Below are positions 1-8,276 of a stretch of DNA of 64,000 bases, one piece after another. The number at the start of each line of letters is the position of its first letter. Positions within the stretch are counted from its first letter, which is position 1. Made by a program: the position numbers and the translations under genes. The notes beneath the pieces were generated by a model, which was given only the letters and a program-made list of their open reading frames with translations, had not been told where the DNA came from and searched no databases. Location: assembly GCF_022343555.1 (NCBI RefSeq), contig NZ_JAKQZH010000002.1:558001-622000 (forward strand), read 5' to 3'. This stretch comes from Marinobacter sp. C7 (lineage in GTDB: Bacteria > Pseudomonadota > Gammaproteobacteria > Pseudomonadales > Oleiphilaceae).

Positions 1-380
1 ATGCCGCGAAGGCTGTGAAGAAACTCACCGGTGGCGTGGACTACGCCTTTGAGTGTGTCGGCTCCGGCCCGGTGGTGGAGCAGGCCTACAAATGCCTCGG
101 CCGTGGGGGCACCGCCGTGGTGGTGGGTGTTGCCGATCCGAAGGACAAGACCTCCCTGACTACCCTCACGTTGCCGGCGGATGAGCGCACGCTGAAAGGC
201 AGCTGGCTGGGCTCTGCCCGCCCGCAACACGATTTCCCCAGGATCCTGGGACTTTACAAGGCCGGTAAACTCAAGTTGGATGAGTTGGTTACCCGGACCT
301 ACCCCATTGAAGAGGCTGCCCAGGCCTTCGATGATATGGTGGCCGGCAAGAACGCCCGTGGCGTGATCGTCTTTGATTAA
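1..380 (+). CDS. Zn-dependent alcohol dehydrogenase, C-terminal part (5' end outside window)
   Basis: The reading frame is already open at the left edge (frame starting at base 3), so the gene begins upstream; the in-frame GTG at 15 is not a plausible start. The visible 120-odd residues are the second half of a medium-chain dehydrogenase: the Rossmann segment GGVDYAFECVGSG, a glycine-rich turn LGRGGTAVVVGV, and the C-terminal region ending NARGVIVFD. The catalytic zinc site lies in the missing part. The TAA at 378-380 is 10 bases before the aldehyde dehydrogenase start, so the two probably form an alcohol-to-aldehyde-to-acid oxidation operon. The substrate cannot be told from this fragment. 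Confidence 0.85.
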   Translation, partial: AAKAVKKLTGGVDYAFECVGSGPVVEQAYKCLGRGGTAVVVGVADPKDKTSLTTLTLPADERTLKGSWLGSARPQHDFPRILGLYKAGKLKLDELVTRTYPIEEAAQAFDDMVAGKNARGVIVFD

Positions 381-390
381 GGGGGAGCAT

Positions 391-1806
391 ATGAACGAAT
401 TGAGCAAGAATTACATCAACGGCCAGTGGGTCGACTGGAATGGCGAGCTGATCGATGTCCACGAGGCCGGTACCGGCGATGTCATTGCCCGGGTGCCCGC
501 CTCCGGTCGCGAGCAGATGGAACAGGCCATCGCCGCCGCCGACGCTGCGTTCGAGAGTTGGTCCGAAAGCAGCCTGGAGCAGCGCCTGAAAGTGCTGGAG
601 CAGCTGCACGCGGGACTCAAGGAGCGGGCGCCGGAAATTGCCGAGACCGTGAGCCGGGAAGTGGGCATGCCGATCAAACTGGCCACACCCATCCAGGCCG
701 GCATGCCGGCGGCGGTCACCAAGACCTACCTGAAGATGTTGCCGGAGTTCCCGTTCACCGAGCAGTCCGGCAATTCGGAGGTGCAGTACGCGCCGGTGGG
801 TGTGGTCGGCTGTATCACCCCCTGGAACTACCCGCTGCACCAGGTGATCCTGAAGATCGTACCGGCCATTGCCGCCGGTTGCACCGTGGTGCTGAAGCCG
901 TCGGAAATCGCGCCCCAGACGGCGTACATCCTGGCGGAAATCCTCGACGGCACCGATCTGCCCAAGGGCGTGTTCAACATGGTGTGTGGCCTCGGCCAGA
1001 CCGTCGGCGACACCCTGATCAAGCATCCGGACGTACGCATGGTGTCCTTCACCGGCTCGACCCGGACCGGTCACCTGATCGCTCATGCCGCCGCCGACGA
1101 CTTCAAACGCATTGCGCTGGAAATGGGGGGCAAGTCGGCCTCGGTCATTCTCCCGGACGCCGAGCTCGCCGGCGCGGTCAAAGGCACCGTGAACAACTGC
1201 CTGCTGAACTCCGGTCAGACCTGCACCGCGCTGACCCGCATGCTGGTGCCGGCGGACAAGCACGATGAGGCCTGTGAACTGGCGGCCGCCGCCGTGGCCA
1301 AGATGACCCCGGGCAATCCGCTCGAGGAAACCACCCGTCTGGGCCCGCTGTCATCCGCGCAGCAGCTTGATCGGGTGATCGACTACATCAAGCTCGGTAT
1401 CGAGGAAGGCGCGACGCTGGTGGCGGGCGGTCCAGAAGCACCGGAAGGTTGTGAGAAGGGTTACTTCGTCAAGGCGACCGTGTTCGGTAACGTTAAACCG
1501 GACAGCCGCATCGCGCAGGAAGAGATCTTCGGACCGGTGCTGTGCGTCATCCCCTACAACGACGAGGCCGAGGCGATCCGCATTGCCAATGGCACGCCCT
1601 ACGGTCTGTCCGGCGCCGTCTGGTCCGCTGATGACGACCATGCGAAGAAGGTCGCGGGCAAGCTGCGCACCGGTCAGGTGACCGTTAACGGTGGTGCTTT
1701 CAACCCGTTGGCGCCGTTCGGTGGCTTTGGCCATTCCGGTCTCGGCCGGGAGTTTGGCAAGTGGGGGCTGGAGGAGTTCCTGGAGGTTCGGTCGCTGCAG
1801 CTGTGA
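391..1806 (+). CDS. NAD(P)+-dependent aldehyde dehydrogenase
   Basis: A 471-residue ALDH-superfamily enzyme that oxidises an aldehyde to a carboxylate. Visible hallmarks are the oxyanion Asn in TPWNYPL, the cofactor-binding FTGSTRTG, the general-base Glu in LEMGGKSA and the catalytic Cys in NSGQTCTA. Length is normal for the family. I chose ATG 391, with GGGGGAG just upstream, over an in-frame TTG at 373 that overlaps the preceding gene. With the alcohol dehydrogenase ending 10 bases upstream it probably completes oxidation of an alcohol. The physiological substrate is not evident. The gene is followed directly by a REP-type repeat cluster. Confidence 0.93.
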   Translation: MNELSKNYINGQWVDWNGELIDVHEAGTGDVIARVPASGREQMEQAIAAADAAFESWSESSLEQRLKVLEQLHAGLKERAPEIAETVSREVGMPIKLATPIQAGMPAAVTKTYLKMLPEFPFTEQSGNSEVQYAPVGVVGCITPWNYPLHQVILKIVPAIAAGCTVVLKPSEIAPQTAYILAEILDGTDLPKGVFNMVCGLGQTVGDTLIKHPDVRMVSFTGSTRTGHLIAHAAADDFKRIALEMGGKSASVILPDAELAGAVKGTVNNCLLNSGQTCTALTRMLVPADKHDEACELAAAAVAKMTPGNPLEETTRLGPLSSAQQLDRVIDYIKLGIEEGATLVAGGPEAPEGCEKGYFVKATVFGNVKPDSRIAQEEIFGPVLCVIPYNDEAEAIRIANGTPYGLSGAVWSADDDHAKKVAGKLRTGQVTVNGGAFNPLAPFGGFGHSGLGREFGKWGLEEFLEVRSLQL

Positions 1807-1827
1807 GGCGGAGTGGGCGTTGTACCT

Positions 1828-1994
1828 GGGGTCTGAAAAAGGGGTCAGATGAAAGCGTTCATCAGACCCCGACTTCACGCTCAAACCCGGGGTCTGAAGA
1901 AAGCCTTCTTCTGACCCCTTCTTAAGCCTTGCCCCCAAGCAGGATCCGAACTGCCGAAGTTCCCGGGGTCTGAAGAAAACCTTCTTCTGACCCC
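1828..1994. repeat. REP-like palindrome cluster, three full units and one half unit
   Basis: Three 30-base imperfect palindromes lie at 1841-1870, 1889-1918 and 1965-1994. Each has 13-base arms around a 4-base loop and starts GGGGTC and ends GACCCC. A truncated fourth arm, GGGGTCTGAAAAA, sits at 1828-1840. In every unit the only arm mismatch is at position 7 (A opposite A in the first, T opposite T in the other two). Size, loop and clustering between converging genes fit REP/RAYT-type elements, which is knowledge of the class rather than a match to a named family. They may also act as a bidirectional transcription barrier between the aldehyde dehydrogenase and tetR genes. Confidence 0.85.
1922..1957 (-). 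pseudogene. Relic of a TetR gene 3' end (last 11 codons and stop)
   Basis: On the minus strand these 36 bases read SAVRILLGGKA-stop; the intact tetR gene next door ends TAVRILLGGKA-stop. By my count 28 of 36 bases match. The differences are five synonymous third-position changes, a TGA/TAA stop change and one Thr/Ser codon. That pattern suggests the remnant of a diverged homologous gene that was under selection, rather than a recent duplication. One REP unit (1965-1994) separates it from the live gene. Confidence 0.75.
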
Positions 1995-2003
1995 AGCTTC
2001 ACC

Positions 2004-2585
2004 TCAGGCCTTGCCGCCCAGCAGGATCCGGACCGCGGTGCAGGCGTCTTCCAGCTCTTCATCCCGGGGTTCACGCCCCCCGAGGATGTCGCTGTAAAGG
2101 CAGGATTCGGCGAGACGGACCATGAATGAGGACAGGCTGTCTATGTTCATCGGCGGCGTGATGTAGCCCTTGGCTACCTGGTCCCGGAGCAGGCGGGTGT
2201 TTGCCTCGACGGTGCGGCTGCGCAACGTCGATTTGGATGAGGTCAGGATCTTGAGTGCGTACTCCGGATCTTCGTTGATGAAGCGGCGTAAAGGCTCGAA
2301 ATGCATGACGGTGGAGTTGATGTGCCGGTAAACCCCGACCACGTAGTCAACACCGTGCCCCGGGGTGACGGCCAGCGCTTCCTGCCGGACCGGCTCGTAG
2401 AGCGACCAGAGGACTTCGCCAATCAGCAGGTCCTTGTTGCCGACCCAGCGAAACAGCGTGGCCCGGCCGATATTGAGTTCGTCCGAGAGGGATGCAAGGT
2501 GGATACGCTCGCCCTTCAGCCACATCCGCCGCGCGCGCTTGAAGGCATCGGCCGGTGTCGCTTTCGTTATTGTTCTGGCTGTCAC
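2004..2585 (-). CDS. TetR/AcrR-family transcriptional regulator, QsdR-like
   Basis: A 193-residue regulator with an N-terminal TetR helix-turn-helix at about residues 25-60 (LASLSDELNIGRATLFRWVGNKDLL) and an all-helical ligand-binding C-terminal half of about 130 residues. The layout resembles QsdR-type TetR proteins, as far as I recall that family. The start is a GTG at 2585 with AGAGG upstream. It is divergent from the nitronate monooxygenase gene across only 55 bases, so it may control that gene and itself; I did not see a convincing inverted repeat there. Its 3' end borders the REP cluster and a relic of a similar gene tail. Confidence 0.85.
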   Translation of the reverse strand: MTARTITKATPADAFKRARRMWLKGERIHLASLSDELNIGRATLFRWVGNKDLLIGEVLWSLYEPVRQEALAVTPGHGVDYVVGVYRHINSTVMHFEPLRRFINEDPEYALKILTSSKSTLRSRTVEANTRLLRDQVAKGYITPPMNIDSLSSFMVRLAESCLYSDILGGREPRDEELEDACTAVRILLGGKA

Positions 2586-2619
2586 TGGAACCTCTTATCC
2601 AAATTCGATTTCATTCTAA

Positions 2620-3615
<996 letters not shown>

Positions 3616-3635
3616 CCGGCGACAGGCGTGATCAT

Positions 3636-3653
3636 TTCGTGATATTTCCGCGA
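3636..3653 (+). promoter_or_regulatory. Predicted response-regulator binding site (two direct half-sites)
   Basis: TTCGTGA at 3636-3642 and TCCGCGA at 3647-3653 form a direct repeat with an 11-base period, the geometry expected for an OmpR-family dimer. A third TCCGTGA lies at 3706-3712. Similar half-sites occur before msrAB at 6299-6327. The likely binder is the response regulator encoded at 4085. This is inference from sequence pattern only. Confidence 0.5.
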
Positions 3654-3761
3654 TAGACTCTTTATCCGGGTGTGACGCTGCCGTAAATCTATGCTGCGAA
3701 TCTTTTCCGTGAGGCGGGCCACTGGTGCCCGCACCCTTGAGAACCACACGGAGAGATTATC

Positions 3762-4049
3762 ATGCAATCACTGACACGAATGTTTGTGGCCGTCATGCTG
3801 GGCGTTGGCGCCTCGTTTGCTCTTGCCGACGACATGGGGGCGTCCGACGAGACCATGAAAGACGACGGGATGATGGCGGAAGAATCCATGGAAAAAGGCA
3901 TGGAAAAAGAGGACATGACCAATGACATGGAGCACGGCATGAAAGACGATACCATGAAGGGTATGGAAGAGGACGACATGGACAGCATGTCCATGGACGA
4001 CAAGACCATGCCCATGGACGACACTATGGACAACGACACCATGGAATAA
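3762..4049 (+). CDS. Exported methionine-rich acidic peptide (MxKDx-repeat, MrpX-like)
   Basis: A 95-residue protein with a clear signal peptide (cleavage expected after SFALA, residue 22). The predicted 73-residue mature part contains 18 Met, is rich in Asp, Glu and Lys, and has no Cys. Repeats such as TMKDD, SMEKG, DDTMKG and SMDDKTM resemble the pentapeptide MxKDx family. In Azospira a peptide of this kind (MrpX) is a periplasmic hypochlorite sink whose Met sulfoxides are reduced enzymatically. Here it precedes a two-component system and an exported MsrA-MsrB fusion, so a sacrificial-antioxidant role is plausible. Metal binding through Met/Asp is an alternative. Start ATG 3762 has GGAGAG upstream. 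Confidence 0.8.
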   Translation: MQSLTRMFVAVMLGVGASFALADDMGASDETMKDDGMMAEESMEKGMEKEDMTNDMEHGMKDDTMKGMEEDDMDSMSMDDKTMPMDDTMDNDTME

Positions 4050-4084
4050 TCATTGCCGGAAATGCCCATCAGGGCCAGGAAACC

Positions 4085-4786
4085 ATGACGCGAACCGTAC
4101 TGATCATTGAGGATAACCCCGGTATTGGCGAGTTGGTGCGTATGCAGGTGACCGACCTGGGTATGCGGGCCATTCTTGCCGGCCGTGGTGATGAGGGCAT
4201 CGAGCGTTTCCATCAGGGCGGGATCGACCTGGTGATCCTGGACCTGATGCTTCCCGGGATGGATGGCCTGGCGGTGTGCCGGGAAATCCGCTCGGGTACC
4301 GGTTACGTTCCGGTGCTGATGCTGACGGCCAAGAGTTCCGAGCTGGACCGGGTGCTTGGCCTGGAGATGGGGGCCGATGACTACCTGACCAAGCCGTTCA
4401 GCGTGGCCGAGCTGGCCGCCCGTATCAAGGCCCTGTTTCGCCGGGTCGATGCCCTGTCATCCGGGCACACCGACGAGAGTGAAACAGAAGAGGTGGTGGT
4501 GGAGGGCCTCCGGATAGATCCGGTTCGTCATCGCGTCTTCAGGAACGACCAGGAGGTTGAGCTGACTGCCCGGGAATTCGATCTGCTCTGGCATTTTGTT
4601 CGTCACCGTGGCCGGGTGTTCAGCCGTGCCCAGTTACTGGATGCGGTGTGGGGTTACAACCATGAAGGCTATGAGCATACGGTCAACACCCACATCAATC
4701 GGCTTCGGAACAAGATCGAGGCCGACCCGGCCCAGCCCCGATACATCCAGACGGTCTGGGGCGTCGGTTACCGGTTTATGGACTGA
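4085..4786 (+). CDS. OmpR-family response regulator
   Basis: A 233-residue two-domain regulator. The receiver domain (about residues 4-118) has the acidic pair ED at 9-10, the phospho-acceptor Asp53 in LVILDLMLPGMDG, and the conserved Lys in YLTKPF. A winged-helix DNA-binding domain follows (about 135-230) with ELTAREFDLLWHF and the C-terminal TVWGVGYRFMD. The gene starts 35 bases after the Met-rich peptide gene and ends 3 bases before the kinase gene, so all three are probably one transcript. I infer that it binds the TTCGTGA-type repeats at 3636 and 6299 and activates the peptide and msrAB genes. Confidence 0.93.
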   Translation: MTRTVLIIEDNPGIGELVRMQVTDLGMRAILAGRGDEGIERFHQGGIDLVILDLMLPGMDGLAVCREIRSGTGYVPVLMLTAKSSELDRVLGLEMGADDYLTKPFSVAELAARIKALFRRVDALSSGHTDESETEEVVVEGLRIDPVRHRVFRNDQEVELTAREFDLLWHFVRHRGRVFSRAQLLDAVWGYNHEGYEHTVNTHINRLRNKIEADPAQPRYIQTVWGVGYRFMD

Positions 4787-4789
4787 ATC

Positions 4790-6271
4790 ATGGCGCTGTC
4801 ACTGTTCCGAACGCTCTATGCCCGGCTGGCGCTCGGTCTGTTCCTGCTGCTGGTCATTGTGGGCGGCCTGTTCACGTTCCTCAGCCTCTATTCGGTGCGT
4901 GAGTACACCGCTGCCGTCAATCAGGAACTCAATCGCGACCTGGCCCGGAATCTGGTATCCGACCGTAATCTGGTGACAGAGGGCCAGCTCGATCAGGAAG
5001 CCCTGAAAAAACTGTTCGACCTGTACATGACCATCAACCCGGGTATCGAGATCTACCTGCTGGGCCCGGAAGGCCAGATCCTGTCCTACTCCGCTGACCC
5101 GGACCGGATCAAGCGCAATCGGGTTTCCCTGGAGCCGATCCGGACTCTGCTTGCCCAACCCGGTGCTTTCCCGCTCCCGGGGGATGACCCCCGCAGTCAC
5201 GACCGTCGCAAGGTGTTTTCGGTAACCCCTGTGCCTTTCGAGAATGGCCGCTCGGGCTATCTGTACGTCGTGCTCCGGGGCGAGGAATATGACCTTGCCG
5301 AGAGCATGGTGCACAGCAATCAGTTGCTGCAGATGGGGGCGGGAGCCCTGGCAATCAGCCTGGTTGTCGGCCTTCTGGCAGGGTTGGTGTTCTTTCACCT
5401 GCTGACGCGGAGACTGTCCCGACTGACCGAGCGGGTGGAAAACTTCGAAATTAACGGCGAGCTTCTGCTCCCGGAGACACGGGAATTCCCCGTCTCCCGG
5501 GGGGACGACATCGATTACCTGGCAGCACGGTTCGAACAGATGGCCGGTCGGATTGCCGCCCAGATGGATCTTCTGAAAGACAAGGACCACCAGCGTCGGC
5601 AGATGGTTGCCCAGGTCTCCCATGACCTGCGCACGCCACTGGCGTCTATCCAGGGCTACCTGGAGGCCCTGAAAATGAAACAGGCGGACCTGGATTCCGC
5701 TGAGCGAGCCCGTTTCCTGGACGTTGCCCTGGCGGAAACCTGGCGCCTCGGCCGGCTGGTCGAGGAGCTGTTCGAGCTGGCCGCGCTGGAAGCCCGGGAG
5801 AAACAGCCGTCCCCGGAACCCTTCATGATGGCAGAACTGCTGCACGATGTGGTCCAGAAACACCAGCCTGAAGCGGAGCGTGCATCGGTACGGCTCCGGA
5901 TCACTGACGCTGACGGAGTCATGGTGATGGCGGACATTGCCATGACCGAGCGTGTCCTCGACAACCTGATCAGCAATGCCATTGCCCACGCCCCGGCCAA
6001 CAGCGAGGTGGCCCTGGCCGTCCGGCAGGACGGGGATGCCGTGCTGCTGACTGTCTCGGATGCCGGCGCGGGCATCGACCCGCAAGACAGCGCCCACCTG
6101 TTCGAACCTTTCTACCAGGGGGGCGGGGCAGCAAACGCCGGTCATGCGGGCCTGGGCCTCGCCATCGCCCGGCGTATGGTGGATCTCCAGCAGGGTCGGA
6201 TCGAGGTTCGGAACCTCGATCCGACCGGTGCCCAGTTCCGGGTCCGTTTGCCGCTCGCCAGCACCGGGTAA
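4790..6271 (+). CDS. Sensor histidine kinase partner of the 4085 regulator
   Basis: A 493-residue membrane kinase. TM1 is at about residues 12-34 and TM2 at about 177-200; between them lies a periplasmic sensor of about 140 residues. A HAMP region follows, then the H-box VSHDLRTPLASIQGYL with phospho-acceptor His278. The ATP-binding domain has the N-box NLISNAIAHAP, DAGAGIDP and GLGLAIARRM. It starts 3 bases after its response regulator. The signal is unknown; by context I would look for periplasmic oxidants such as hypochlorite or reactive chlorine and bromine species. No Cys pair that could act as a redox switch is obvious in the periplasmic part. Confidence 0.92.
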   Translation: MALSLFRTLYARLALGLFLLLVIVGGLFTFLSLYSVREYTAAVNQELNRDLARNLVSDRNLVTEGQLDQEALKKLFDLYMTINPGIEIYLLGPEGQILSYSADPDRIKRNRVSLEPIRTLLAQPGAFPLPGDDPRSHDRRKVFSVTPVPFENGRSGYLYVVLRGEEYDLAESMVHSNQLLQMGAGALAISLVVGLLAGLVFFHLLTRRLSRLTERVENFEINGELLLPETREFPVSRGDDIDYLAARFEQMAGRIAAQMDLLKDKDHQRRQMVAQVSHDLRTPLASIQGYLEALKMKQADLDSAERARFLDVALAETWRLGRLVEELFELAALEAREKQPSPEPFMMAELLHDVVQKHQPEAERASVRLRITDADGVMVMADIAMTERVLDNLISNAIAHAPANSEVALAVRQDGDAVLLTVSDAGAGIDPQDSAHLFEPFYQGGGAANAGHAGLGLAIARRMVDLQQGRIEVRNLDPTGAQFRVRLPLASTG

Positions 6272-6298
6272 CGCCCGGAAAATCCACGCCGTTATAGA

Positions 6299-6327
6299 TT
6301 CGTAATACTCCGTGAACGGTTTCGTGA
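6299..6327 (+). promoter_or_regulatory. Predicted response-regulator operator of msrAB (three direct half-sites)
   Basis: TTCGTAA (6299-6305), TCCGTGA (6309-6315) and TTCGTGA (6321-6327) run as direct repeats at 10- and 12-base steps, about 50-78 bases upstream of the msrAB start. They match the pair at 3636-3653. The arrangement suits tandem OmpR-type binding and suggests that msrAB has its own promoter downstream of the kinase gene. Confidence 0.5.
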
Positions 6328-6376
6328 AGCCACAGGGTTAGGCTGACAGCATGGTATCAAACACAGGAGATGTACC

Positions 6377-7540
6377 ATGAAACGCAGAAACTCAGGTTTT
6401 GCCCTCGTGCTGTCCCTGCTAGTGGCAGGCGTGGCATATACGTCACTCGCCACCGCAGACAGGCACGATACCGAATTCGCCCCGGAGAACCCGGACCTGG
6501 CGGTCGCGACCTTCGCTGGCGGCTGCTTCTGGTGTGTGGAAGCTGGGTACGAGAAGGTGCCCGGCGTGGTCGAGGCGGTTTCCGGCTATGCCGGTGGCAG
6601 TGTCGAAAATCCCACCTACAAGCAGGTCTCGTCAGGCAGCACCGGTCATACCGAGGCGGTCCAGGTCTACTACGACCCGGATGAAATCACCTACGAGGGG
6701 CTGTTGCAGGGCCTGTGGCGGATGATGGATCCCACCGACGCCAATGGCCAGTTTGTCGATCGGGGCAAGCAGTACCGGCCGGCGATCTTCTACCACAATC
6801 CCGAACAGAAGCGTCTGGCCGAGGCCGCCAAGCAGGAGCTGCAGGCGTCGGGTATCTACGACAAGCCGGTGGTGATTGAAATCGTACCGCTGGACACCTT
6901 CTATCCGGCGGAGAAGTACCACCAGGATTATTACAAGAAGAATCCATTGCGCTACAAGTTCTACACCTTCAATTCCGGACGCTACCAGTTCATCGAGAAA
7001 ATCTATGGTGAGAACTATGAGCTGGATTTCTCGAAGTTCAGGCCGGCGGCCATGGAATCAGACGGGCAGAGCGAGGGCTTTGACCCGCAGGCCTTCGTGA
7101 AGCCCGACCGGAAAACCCTGAAGAAACGCCTGACCGATATCCAGTTCGAAGTCACCCAGGAGGACGGGACCGAGCGAGCCTTCAACAATGCATACTGGGA
7201 CAACAAACGTCCGGGGTTGTACGTCGATATTGTGTCGGGAGAACCGTTGTTCTCTTCCAGGGACAAGTACAAGTCCGGCACCGGTTGGCCGAGCTTCACC
7301 CGCCCGATTCACCCGGATGCCGTGGTTGAAAGGGAGGATCGAATTCTGTGGACGACCCGCACCGAAATCCGTAGCCGTTATGCCGACTCGCACCTGGGCC
7401 ATGTCTTCAATGACGGACCGGCCCCCACCGGGCTGCGTTACTGCATGAATTCTGCGGCGCTCCGCTTCATTCCCCTGGAGCAGATGGAGGCCGAGGGTTA
7501 CGGGGAGTACATTGACGAGGTCACGGGGGAGCAGTCCTGA
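6377..7540 (+). CDS. msrAB: Exported bifunctional peptide methionine sulfoxide reductase MsrA-MsrB
   Basis: A 387-residue fusion that reduces both S- and R-Met sulfoxide. The signal peptide (about residues 1-27, ending SLATA) points to the periplasm. MsrA occupies about 43-205 with catalytic GGCFWC (Cys50, Cys53). MsrB occupies about 230-375 with SGTGWPSF and catalytic Cys356 in LRYCMNS. These are the only three Cys in the protein: the MsrB zinc CxxC pairs are absent, and Thr replaces the resolving Cys often found in SGCGWPSF. Recycling must therefore use another reductant route; no DsbD/PilB-type thioredoxin domain is attached. The peptide encoded at 3762 is the obvious candidate substrate. 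ATG 6377 follows ACAGGAGA. Confidence 0.93.
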   Translation: MKRRNSGFALVLSLLVAGVAYTSLATADRHDTEFAPENPDLAVATFAGGCFWCVEAGYEKVPGVVEAVSGYAGGSVENPTYKQVSSGSTGHTEAVQVYYDPDEITYEGLLQGLWRMMDPTDANGQFVDRGKQYRPAIFYHNPEQKRLAEAAKQELQASGIYDKPVVIEIVPLDTFYPAEKYHQDYYKKNPLRYKFYTFNSGRYQFIEKIYGENYELDFSKFRPAAMESDGQSEGFDPQAFVKPDRKTLKKRLTDIQFEVTQEDGTERAFNNAYWDNKRPGLYVDIVSGEPLFSSRDKYKSGTGWPSFTRPIHPDAVVEREDRILWTTRTEIRSRYADSHLGHVFNDGPAPTGLRYCMNSAALRFIPLEQMEAEGYGEYIDEVTGEQS

Positions 7541-7547
7541 CCCTCGT

Positions 7548-8276
7548 TCAGAGCCACAGATCCTTGACCGGCGTGTTGGGCCCGAAATGGTGGTAAACCT
7601 GGGCCTGCAGCAGCTCGGCGGTGGCGATGGCATCGATCAGCGCGTTGTGGGAGGCGTAATGGGGCAACCCATAGCGCAGCCGGCTGTCTGCAAGCCGAAT
7701 CGATACGGGCTTGCGGCCCAGCAAACGTTGCCAGCGGCCCGGCCGCCGGTCGGGATACAGGTGGGCCTCAATCGCCATGGTATCGATCACCGGGAACCGG
7801 ATGCCCTCCCCCAGTCGCCATTGCAGTGCCACATTGAAAAATGGCCGTTCGATCTCCCGGTAATGGACGACCGGGACCCGACCGTTCAGGTAGCTGAACA
7901 TTTTGTCCAGGACCTCGGCCAGGTCCGGGGCTTTGTCGATGTCGGAGTGGGTGATGCCATGCACCTCGATGGAAGTTTGATGCAGGGGTAGTGCCGGGCG
8001 CACCACCTGGTGCCAGCAACGGCTCAGCTGAATACCGTTCAGGGTAAAGGGCACCAGACCGACACTGACGATGGAATGCTGGTTGGGGTCGAGTCCCGTG
8101 GTTTCGAAATCCACTGCCACCAGCGGGACATCCGACATCGGAGTATCCGGGTCGACGCAGCCCGCCTCGTAGAAGGCCTTGAGCAGCGGGGACCTGGCCT
8201 GGTCGGCCAGTGTCCGGTACTGCTCCGGCCAGGTGGCTTTCGGGTTGCTCACCTGATCATCCGGATTACTGGGCAT
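7548..8276 (-). CDS. DnaQ-like 3'-5' exonuclease domain protein
   Basis: A 242-residue protein with a DEDD exonuclease fold similar to the DNA polymerase III epsilon subunit. ExoI is seen as VAVDFETTGLDP, ExoII near HGITHSDIDKAPDLAEVL, and a C-terminal SHNALIDAIATAELLQAQ that resembles ExoIII, with His and Asp in family-like positions. Its start overlaps the end of the upstream DUF294 protein gene by 11 bases, so translation is probably coupled. In other Pseudomonas-like genomes I recall this kind of exonuclease beside cNMP/CBS/DUF294 proteins, but no defined joint function. It ends 7 bases from the convergent msrAB stop. Confidence 0.85.
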   Translation of the reverse strand: MPSNPDDQVSNPKATWPEQYRTLADQARSPLLKAFYEAGCVDPDTPMSDVPLVAVDFETTGLDPNQHSIVSVGLVPFTLNGIQLSRCWHQVVRPALPLHQTSIEVHGITHSDIDKAPDLAEVLDKMFSYLNGRVPVVHYREIERPFFNVALQWRLGEGIRFPVIDTMAIEAHLYPDRRPGRWQRLLGRKPVSIRLADSRLRYGLPHYASHNALIDAIATAELLQAQVYHHFGPNTPVKDLWL

